Below are positions 1 to 5,584 of a DNA stretch of 5,584 bases, one piece after another. The position numbers and the translations under genes were made by a program. Location of the stretch: positions 1-5,584 of the forward strand of contig CASFSH010000379.1 of NCBI GenBank assembly GCA_949297205.1, in the 5' to 3' direction. The notes beneath the pieces are model-generated. The model saw only the letters and a program-made list of their open reading frames with translations. It was not told the DNA's origin and searched no databases. Every line of letters starts with the position of its first letter. The first letter of the stretch is position 1. The stretch comes from an uncultured Bacillota bacterium. Its GTDB lineage: Bacteria; Bacillota; Clostridia; UBA1381.

Positions 1-2211
1 AAAACAGGAGAACTTACAAAATTCAATGCTTTTGCACTTTTATATAATGCTTTGAATGTCGGTCTTGCTGAAATCGGATTTGGCGGTGACGGTTCAATCA
101 CATATACAATAAATGAAGAAAATACTCTGCTTTCACAAATGGATATGTATGTTGAAGAAGGAGTTTTGACCGCATACGGATATTTCAGCGCATATCCTTC
201 AGATAAATGTGAGGATATGGATCATGTGGAAATTAACCGTGTAAGCTTTGAGTACACAGGAAATGATTTGCCTGTTGAACTTTTGGGACAATATGTAAAA
301 GCGTACATTGACAATTCCGATGATGAAAATACAGTTGTACTTATAGAAAAAAATGAAAGGTACAATACGGTTACAGAGATTGATTATAATGATGTAACCG
401 ATATAGATACAGCTTATGTAAGATATGAATCGGGAAGCAGTGAAAAAAATGTAAAATTTGATTCCTCGGTTTCTGTTATGATTAACAATTCATATTACGG
501 CAGTGTGGAAAGTGCGATTACAAACAGTATTTTTGACAATTATACAAAACTTCTGCTTATTGATAATAACAGAAACGGAAAAACAGATTTTATAAATGTA
601 ATAAAAACTCAGTATATGGTGGTACAAACAGTGTATCCTGCAGATGGAATTATGGTTTTTGCAAACGATAAGGGAAGTCTGGACACCATGGATGAAGACA
701 TTATAACTAAGGTCACAAAGGATGAAATGCGTTTTGACGTTTCCATGGTTCTTCAAAATGACGTTGTTATGATAAATAAATCGGAACTTGTAAGCGGAAA
801 AGTATATTATGAAATTGATGTTGCAAGAAAACCTGTAACGGGTAAACTGAATGAAATAAGAGAAGAAAATAATAAATTATATTATAAAATTGATGATACA
901 CTTTATGAAATAACAAGTGAATATGAAGAATATTTGGAAACAAATATTACAGATGTTAAACCTTCCTTGGGAGATACAGCCGTATTTTATCTTAGCACCG
1001 ATGATAAAATAGTATATTCAGAAGTCAGAAGCGGAAGCAATTATGCTTATCTTATGAAACTTATAGAAACAGATGAAAACGGTGAATACCAGGTCTTTGC
1101 AAATCTTTATACGACAGATAAAACATCCGAAAGATATGAGCTGAGCGATAAGGTAACAGTATATTCGGATGAATACTATACGGGAAAAAGACTTGAAAAG
1201 GATGACTGTTACAGATATATTTCCTATGTAAAAACATATGAATACGGACTTATTATGTACGAACTTAATACAGAGGAGAAAATTTCAAAAATAGTTATTC
1301 CTATAGATACAACACAGAAAACAGAACCGGGGATGACAGATTATCCGTTGACGCTTGATTTTAACAAAACAAGAGGAGCAAGCTGGGATGCGGAATTTTG
1401 GGTATATTTCAGGGTTTTGGGATATAAATATATGCTGACATCTGTACCTGCTATATATGCACCTATTGAGACTGACGCTAAAAATGATGCTGATAGATAT
1501 ATTGTAAAGTCTGCTACGGAATTCGGAAGTGACTATATGTTCCCTGAGGGTACTGTTGTAAAACTGTATAACGTAGATGAATTTTATACTCCGTCGTTGC
1601 TTGTTATAGAAAGCAGTGCAGGTGCAAACGCAAATATTGATGGATTTTTAAATGTTTCGGTTGTTTCAAGTGTTGAAAAAGCATTGAACAGTGATGACTC
1701 AGAAGCTATAAAAATGAAATATGTATCTTGCGGAAAAGAGGAAGAAGCATTTTTAAAGACCGATGCAGAAATTATAATTTCTGATTCTGTCGTTTGGACC
1801 GGAACGGAAGGTATGACAATTGATGATATAGGACCAGGTGATATTTTGCAGATCACAAAGGATATAAAGGGTGACATTGACTATATCAGAGTGCTTTTCA
1901 GAAACACAAACCGCGGTGAATACAGAACGCAGGCAAACGACGGATCAACCGAAGGATTTTCATCATTGGCAATAGTATATGGAAAGGTATTAAAAAAAGG
2001 TGATTCGGCTGTTTTGGTTACTGCGGAAAATAATGTAATAAGACCAATGTTTTTAACAACGAACTACGGAACAAAATACTACACTTTGGTTGATACAACA
2101 AAGAAAAATATACAGGTAAGTGCTATATCGCTTGATGATATAAGAAACGGCGATGAAGTGGTTGTAAGAAAGAGATATAACGAAGCATGTGAATTTATTG
2201 TATACAGATAA
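1..2211 (+). CDS. SLH-type surface protein, 3' part (partial, start lies upstream of window)
   Basis: The frame is open from base 1 and ends at TAA 2209-2211, giving 736 visible residues. The TTG at 52 is only an internal leucine codon. Visible residues 4-21 (ELTKFNAFALLYNALNVG) resemble the end of an S-layer homology repeat, so complete SLH repeats that bind wall polymers probably lie upstream. The rest has no enzyme motif I recognise. It is rich in Tyr, Asp, Glu and short beta-strand patterns, and reads as several stacked beta modules. Residues 188-196 (DNNRNGKTD) match a calcium-loop spacing. Residues 278-342 look like one module that starts PVTGKLNEI and ends KIVYSEV. Residues 605-633 and 709-736 are related to each other (both DDI..GD followed by hydrophobic strands), and the protein ends on such a strand. 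Large SLH proteins of this style are common in polysaccharide-degrading Clostridia, usually without a known function. A structural or glycan-binding role on the cell surface is inferred. The SLH call rests on one partial repeat, so coding is near certain and the family is moderately sure. Confidence 0.75.
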   Translation, partial: KTGELTKFNAFALLYNALNVGLAEIGFGGDGSITYTINEENTLLSQMDMYVEEGVLTAYGYFSAYPSDKCEDMDHVEINRVSFEYTGNDLPVELLGQYVKAYIDNSDDENTVVLIEKNERYNTVTEIDYNDVTDIDTAYVRYESGSSEKNVKFDSSVSVMINNSYYGSVESAITNSIFDNYTKLLLIDNNRNGKTDFINVIKTQYMVVQTVYPADGIMVFANDKGSLDTMDEDIITKVTKDEMRFDVSMVLQNDVVMINKSELVSGKVYYEIDVARKPVTGKLNEIREENNKLYYKIDDTLYEITSEYEEYLETNITDVKPSLGDTAVFYLSTDDKIVYSEVRSGSNYAYLMKLIETDENGEYQVFANLYTTDKTSERYELSDKVTVYSDEYYTGKRLEKDDCYRYISYVKTYEYGLIMYELNTEEKISKIVIPIDTTQKTEPGMTDYPLTLDFNKTRGASWDAEFWVYFRVLGYKYMLTSVPAIYAPIETDAKNDADRYIVKSATEFGSDYMFPEGTVVKLYNVDEFYTPSLLVIESSAGANANIDGFLNVSVVSSVEKALNSDDSEAIKMKYVSCGKEEEAFLKTDAEIIISDSVVWTGTEGMTIDDIGPGDILQITKDIKGDIDYIRVLFRNTNRGEYRTQANDGSTEGFSSLAIVYGKVLKKGDSAVLVTAENNVIRPMFLTTNYGTKYYTLVDTTKKNIQVSAISLDDIRNGDEVVVRKRYNEACEFIVYR
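562..588 (+). other. Possible calcium-binding loop in the SLH-type protein
   Basis: The nine residues DNNRNGKTD fit the D-x-[DN]-x-[DN]-G-x-x-D spacing of EF-hand and dockerin-type calcium loops, with Asp or Asn at positions 1, 3, 5 and 9 and Gly at 6. A hydrophobic strand (KLLLI) precedes it and another (FINVI) follows. Only one copy is seen and there is no flanking dockerin helix pair. It is therefore better read as a single calcium-stabilised turn between beta strands than as a cohesin-binding dockerin. Confidence 0.4.
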
Positions 2212-2224
2212 ACCGTGCGGTTTA
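2209..2224 (+). repeat. Short perfect inverted repeat over the stop codon of the first gene
   Basis: TAAACCG at 2209-2215 is the exact reverse complement of CGGTTTA at 2218-2224. This allows a hairpin with a six-base-pair stem and a GTGC loop that includes the TAA stop. It is followed by AAAACGG rather than a run of T, so it does not look like a standard intrinsic terminator. The right arm could instead pair with AACCG at 2235-2239. The complementarity is plain in the sequence; any function is a guess, such as mild attenuation or protection of the mRNA 3' end. Confidence 0.4.
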
Positions 2225-2283
2225 AAACGGCTGTAACCGATTAAATATTTTATTCAGTCACAGTTGAAACATTTTTGATGATG

Positions 2284-2290
2284 AAAGGAG
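2284..2290 (+). promoter_or_regulatory. Ribosome binding site that fixes the start of the SGNH-like gene
   Basis: AAAGGAG ends eight bases before ATG 2299, which is normal spacing. The in-frame ATG at 2293 is only two bases away and too close. The in-frame TTG 2275, ATG 2278 and ATG 2281 all lie upstream of the site itself. Starting at 2299 also puts the Lys-rich signal peptide directly at the N-terminus (MKNKK). Confidence 0.8.
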
Positions 2291-2298
2291 AAATGTTT

Positions 2299-3507
2299 AT
2301 GAAAAACAAAAAAATATTTATACCGTTTTTGACCGCTGCTCTGTTTGCTTCAAATATTGCCGCATTTGCAGATTATGTGCCTTTTGAAGGTGATAATGTA
2401 AATGTTTTATATGTCGGCGGAAGCAATACTAAAGATGCGGTATTTCAAGACACTATAAACGGATATATTGAAGAAAATCTGCAAAAAACAGTTACCGAAT
2501 TTGATATGTCCGATTCGGCCCTGACCTCAAAAAAAGCATATGAAATGCAAGCGGATGTTATATCAAAAAATCCCGATTTAATATTTTTTGAGCTGACCGG
2601 TACAAATGAAAACAACGATGAAATATTAAAAAATACCGAAAGCCTTGTAAGGGGAATTTTGGATAGTGACCGTAATATAAAAATTGTTTTTATGATTATG
2701 CCTGACCAAAAGGAGGGGGACGAGGCAATATACAAAATCTGTGATTACTACGGATTGGGATTAATGGATTTTGAAGAATTTTTCCAAAGAAGAATAGATG
2801 CAGGTATTTTAAGTTACAGTGATATTTTGTCGGGAAATACCTTAAATGATAATGCAAAGGAAATGATATGCGGATTTGTAAAATCATTCGGAATGACACA
2901 ATACAAAAAAGCGGTTTATAAAGAAAAAACCTTGACAGGTATACAAACGGAAGATAATACACAAGAGGATAATGAAGAAGTGAATAATCCGATTGATGAG
3001 AATAATGCGGAATTTTCATCGGAGGAGGCAAAAAGTTTTTTAAATTCTGCAATTATTCTCAGTGTGTATAAAAATACTGCGATTGTAAACGGAGAAATAA
3101 AGCCTGTTGATAAAACCGATTCAAATATAAAACCGGCTGTAATGGGTGACGAAATTATGGTACCTGTACGGTTTTTAAAAGATGAACTCGGCTGCAAAGT
3201 TTCATATAATGCAAAGGAACAAATGGTTACAATAACGGGTACTGCGGCAGAAGTTAAAACAGGATATAACAGCCATACAATAGAAAGTTCGCAATCACAG
3301 TTAACGGTCACATACCCAATTACATTATATAATAACATAACATATGTTTCGGGTGAAATAATAACAATTCTTACCGGAAAAAATGTTATTTGCAAAAACA
3401 ATATGGGAATTTTATATGACGGTAATACAGAGCTTTCACAAAACCAAATAAACACACTTTTTGTACAGGCGCAAAATATGTTAAACGCCGCCGGAACGGA
3501 GGGTTGA
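2299..3507 (+). CDS. Secreted SGNH/GDSL-like protein with C-terminal stalk (Cu-amine-oxidase-N-like) domain
   Basis: The product has 402 residues. Residues 1-24 form a signal peptide: MKNKK, a hydrophobic core, then AAFA with likely cleavage before DYVPF. Residues about 33-200 read as an SGNH-hydrolase fold: VLYVGGSNT has the nucleophile position at Ser42, and PDLIFFELTGTNE (92-104) corresponds to block III with Asn103. At the last block, where active enzymes carry D-x-x-H, the sequence is S178-G-N-T181-L-N-D. The catalytic Asp and His thus seem replaced, and the protein may be a non-catalytic relative. Residues about 212-240 are an acidic, Asn-rich linker. Residues about 255-390 match the stalk or copper-amine-oxidase N-terminal-like domain, with VNGEIKPVD, the hallmark MVPVRFLKDELGCKV (287-301) and VTITG, then a weaker second half containing ITYVSGEII. 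Despite its name, this domain in Firmicutes is usually a surface module without copper chemistry. The protein probably acts outside the membrane, possibly binding wall or glycan. It lies 87 bases after the SLH-type gene and one base before the beta-helix gene. Stalk domain is well supported, SGNH fold fairly well, lack of activity inferred. Confidence 0.8.
   Translation: MKNKKIFIPFLTAALFASNIAAFADYVPFEGDNVNVLYVGGSNTKDAVFQDTINGYIEENLQKTVTEFDMSDSALTSKKAYEMQADVISKNPDLIFFELTGTNENNDEILKNTESLVRGILDSDRNIKIVFMIMPDQKEGDEAIYKICDYYGLGLMDFEEFFQRRIDAGILSYSDILSGNTLNDNAKEMICGFVKSFGMTQYKKAVYKEKTLTGIQTEDNTQEDNEEVNNPIDENNAEFSSEEAKSFLNSAIILSVYKNTAIVNGEIKPVDKTDSNIKPAVMGDEIMVPVRFLKDELGCKVSYNAKEQMVTITGTAAEVKTGYNSHTIESSQSQLTVTYPITLYNNITYVSGEIITILTGKNVICKNNMGILYDGNTELSQNQINTLFVQAQNMLNAAGTEG
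3498..3503 (+). promoter_or_regulatory. Ribosome binding site of the beta-helix gene, inside the upstream gene
   Basis: GGAGGG sits five bases before ATG 3509 and lies within the last codons of the upstream gene, whose TGA stop (3505-3507) is one base before the ATG. Ribosomes finishing the upstream gene would be placed at this start, so the two genes are probably co-transcribed and coupled in translation. Confidence 0.8.
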
Positions 3508-3508
3508 T

Positions 3509-5560
3509 ATGAGAAAAACAGCATTGATTTTAGGTATACTGATAACTTTAATGTCGGTAAATATTCAGGCTGCAAATGCCGTACAAAACACATCCTTGTT
3601 TATTGCACCAAACGGAAATGACCAAAATCCGGGAACAATTGAAGCGCCTTTTAAAACTCTTGAGGGTGCAAGAGATTACATAAGAAATTTAAAAGATACA
3701 AAAGGAATGCCCGAAGGCGGTATAACGGTATATTTAAGAGAAGGTGACTATACACTTTCAAAAACGTTTGAGCTTGATTCAAGAGATTCGGGAACCTCAG
3801 ATGCACAGATAACTTATACATCCTACAATGATGAAGAAGTAAGAATTTTGGGCGGAGTAAAAGCCGACAAATTTGAAAAGATCAGTGATTCTGAAAAAAT
3901 CAAAAGATTGAATCCCGATGTAGTTGATAATGTATATGTTACCGATCTTTCCGTTTACGGAGTAGAAAGTGTAAGTGAACTTGAATGTTTCGGACAAAGT
4001 GCGGGAACGCCTGAATTTTCTTCGGTACAGGGTTTTAAAAACGGTGAATTTATGGAGCTTTCCCGTTATCCCAATGATGGTTATCTGACAGTTGAAAGTG
4101 TTTTGAATCCCGGAAAGCTCAATTCTGAGTTTAGTGAAGATATGGCAAATCCGGCACATGAAAAACCGGAATTTACTTATAAATATGACGGTGCAAAGAA
4201 TTGGAAGGATACTGATGACCTGTGGGTGTTTGCATATCTTGCATATGACTGGGCGGACTTGTTTGCAAAGATAGATGAGATAGATACACAAACAGGAACA
4301 ATAAAACTATATCATGCATCACCTTATGCTGCGGCAGAAGGGAGAAAGTTCTATTTTGTAAATGTGTTCGAAGAACTTGATTCGGAGAATGAGTTTTATA
4401 TTGACAGACAAGAAAATAAATTGTATGTAATTTCTGATGACATTCAAAATGATGTATATGAGCTTGCTTTGCTTGAGGGAGATCTAGTAAAAGTTACAAA
4501 TGCATCATATATAAATTTTGAAAATCTGACATTTTCTTTATGTCGTGCAATTGACATAAATGTTATTGACAGCAGTAACATTAATATACGAAACTGCGAA
4601 ATATCAGAAAACGGAAAAACTGCTGTTTCGTATGTAAACAGTTCGGATTCCGAAATAAAAAATAATCATATTCATACACTTGGCGCTAAAGGCGTGGATG
4701 TTATTTGCGGTGATACGGTAGAGCTGATACCTGCAAATATACGAATTGAAAACAATGATATTCATGATTTTGGTTTGGTTGAAAAGACCTACAGAGCCGG
4801 AATATCAATTGAGGGCTGCGGAAATTATGCAGCACATAATGAGATATATAATGCAACTCACTACGGTATCAGTTATGGAGGACATATGAATATATTTGAA
4901 TACAATGATGTTCATGATTGTCTTTTGATGGCGGAGGATTCGGGTGCTGTATATACCGGAAGAACATGGCTTTGCAGCGGAAACACATTCAGATATAATT
5001 ATTTTCACGACATTCCTATGAATACCGGAGGAACATGGAAAAATAATGCGGTATATCTTGATGATGGAATGTTGGGAACGGAAATCTATTCAAATGTATT
5101 CAAAGATGTGCAGGTGGGAGTATTCCTTCATGGCGGAAGATATACAACTATTGAGAATAATATCTTTATAAATTGTATGGAGTCAGTTTCTATAATAAAT
5201 ATATATAATCCTTCACATATTGTTGACTCAATGCTTCCTGCGGCAAAGGCGGTTACCGACAATAACCCTTACTTTAATGCAATTTTGCCTGAGGTTTTGG
5301 AATCGGTAAATGATACAGAACCGACATTGCCGAAAAACAATAAGGTTATTTCAAACATTATGTTTAATACCCCTGAACCCACATTGTCGGAGGATGCGCT
5401 GAATTATGGCGTTCTTGAAAATAATATTTCGGTTACCGATGAAAGTATTTTTGTTGACTTTGAAAACGGAAATTATACAATAGATAAATCATCTGCAATT
5501 AACAAATTAATTCCTGATTACAAATGGTTTGATTTTGCTCAAATAGGAATAGTTGAATAG
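3509..5560 (+). CDS. Secreted right-handed beta-helix glycoside hydrolase, GH141-like
   Basis: This complete 683-residue protein has a signal peptide at residues 1-24 (MRKTALILG..., cleavage probably after ANA). Residues 30-60 carry the N-terminal block LFIAPNGNDQNPGT and APFKTLEGARDYIR, followed by EGGITVYLREGDYTLS and a DSGT turn, as in many beta-helix carbohydrate-active enzymes. Residues about 125-320 are an inserted region containing LWVFAYLAYDWADLF. From about 325 the parallel beta-helix runs through repeated N-x-I/NNxIH turns. The most conserved stretch holds TYRAGISIEGCGN (427-439), HYGI (451-454), AEDSGAVYTGR (475-485), RYNYFHDI (495-502), VYLDDG (515-520) and LHGGR (540-544). This order is what I know from GH141, whose studied members are a Bacteroides alpha-L-fucosidase acting on rhamnogalacturonan II and a clostridial xylanase. 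Asp477 and Asp518, 41 apart, are the likely catalytic pair, by analogy from memory. There is no dockerin, SLH, sortase signal or separate binding module, so it is probably released or loosely held. Substrate cannot be told from sequence. Alternatives are another beta-helix GH or lyase family; fold and secretion are very sure, the GH141 assignment fairly sure. Confidence 0.85.
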   Translation: MRKTALILGILITLMSVNIQAANAVQNTSLFIAPNGNDQNPGTIEAPFKTLEGARDYIRNLKDTKGMPEGGITVYLREGDYTLSKTFELDSRDSGTSDAQITYTSYNDEEVRILGGVKADKFEKISDSEKIKRLNPDVVDNVYVTDLSVYGVESVSELECFGQSAGTPEFSSVQGFKNGEFMELSRYPNDGYLTVESVLNPGKLNSEFSEDMANPAHEKPEFTYKYDGAKNWKDTDDLWVFAYLAYDWADLFAKIDEIDTQTGTIKLYHASPYAAAEGRKFYFVNVFEELDSENEFYIDRQENKLYVISDDIQNDVYELALLEGDLVKVTNASYINFENLTFSLCRAIDINVIDSSNINIRNCEISENGKTAVSYVNSSDSEIKNNHIHTLGAKGVDVICGDTVELIPANIRIENNDIHDFGLVEKTYRAGISIEGCGNYAAHNEIYNATHYGISYGGHMNIFEYNDVHDCLLMAEDSGAVYTGRTWLCSGNTFRYNYFHDIPMNTGGTWKNNAVYLDDGMLGTEIYSNVFKDVQVGVFLHGGRYTTIENNIFINCMESVSIINIYNPSHIVDSMLPAAKAVTDNNPYFNAILPEVLESVNDTEPTLPKNNKVISNIMFNTPEPTLSEDALNYGVLENNISVTDESIFVDFENGNYTIDKSSAINKLIPDYKWFDFAQIGIVE

Positions 5561-5584
5561 TTAATGTATTGGTTTATTCAGAAT

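Noticed and set aside
52..54. TTG as the start codon of the first gene
   Set aside because: The frame is open to base 1, the sequence just before it continues an SLH-like motif, and no ribosome binding site precedes it at proper spacing.
562..588. Dockerin domain
   Set aside because: Only one calcium loop is present, with no second repeat or helix pair, and it sits in the middle of a beta-rich protein.
2221..2254. Intrinsic terminator after the first gene
   Set aside because: The best stem is broken (TTTAA plus CGG with an internal mismatch) and the following stretch is T-rich but not a T run. It is too weak to call.
2264..2269. TTGAAA as a -35 promoter box before the SGNH-like gene
   Set aside because: About 17 bases downstream lies the ribosome binding site region with no TATAAT-like -10, so a promoter here is not supported.
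2275..2283. TTG/ATG/ATG cluster as the start of the SGNH-like gene
   Set aside because: These codons lie upstream of the only good ribosome binding site (2284-2290), and their use would put MMKGEMF ahead of the signal peptide. ATG 2299 fits better.
2916..3593. 225-codon open frame on the minus strand
   Set aside because: It is antisense to the stalk domain and the start of the beta-helix gene, is rich in Cys, Phe, Ile and Ser as expected from the complement of an AT-rich gene, and has no recognisable domain. The plus-strand genes have clear homologous motifs.
3797..4291. 164-codon open frame on the minus strand, and the shorter minus-strand frames at 490-756, 1584-1877, 2445-2735, 2696-3052 and 4805-5008
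   Set aside because: All lie within clearly coding plus-strand genes and their translations look like low-complexity Ile/Phe/Ser/Cys shadows.
3509..5560. Pectate lyase of a classic beta-helix family
   Set aside because: The conserved blocks (EDSGAVYTGR, RYNYFHDI, VYLDDG, LHGGR) are of the GH141 type, and I see no lyase calcium-site or Arg motif.
5561..5584. Terminator or further gene at the 3' end
   Set aside because: Only 24 bases remain, with no stem, T run or start signal.

Overview
The window holds three genes, all on the + strand and packed close together, in AT-rich DNA (by eye roughly 35-40% GC). Start sites follow strong AGGAG-type ribosome binding sites. All three products look like cell-surface or secreted proteins. 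The mix of an SLH-type surface protein, a stalk-domain (copper-amine-oxidase-N-like) protein and a beta-helix glycoside hydrolase points to an anaerobic, fibre-degrading Clostridia-class Firmicute, such as a gut or rumen relative of Monoglobus or Ruminococcus-type bacteria. That placement rests on domain style, not on a marker gene.

Layout: (1) Bases 1-2211 are the 3' part of a long gene that is open from the first base of the window. The first visible residues look like the end of an S-layer homology (SLH) repeat, and about 700 residues of beta-strand-rich, tyrosine- and acid-rich sequence follow. (2) After an 87-base gap with a small inverted repeat but no convincing promoter or terminator, bases 2299-3507 encode a secreted 402-residue protein. 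It has a signal peptide, a degenerate SGNH/GDSL-like hydrolase fold, an acidic linker and a C-terminal stalk domain. (3) One base after that stop codon, bases 3509-5560 encode a complete 683-residue secreted right-handed beta-helix protein. It carries the signature blocks I associate with glycoside hydrolase family GH141. The last 24 bases hold nothing recognisable.

Working model (inference): the genes form one transcriptional unit for the cell envelope and polysaccharide use. The SLH protein would be held on the wall, the SGNH-like/stalk protein would be a non-catalytic or altered surface accessory, and the beta-helix enzyme would cleave a plant or host glycan outside the cell. The best candidate for something undescribed is the second gene: its SGNH fold keeps the nucleophile serine and block III asparagine, but the positions expected for the catalytic Asp and His read Ser and Thr. 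It is also coupled in translation to a GH141-like enzyme whose putative catalytic aspartates are intact. I saw no mobile element, CRISPR array, tRNA or rRNA.
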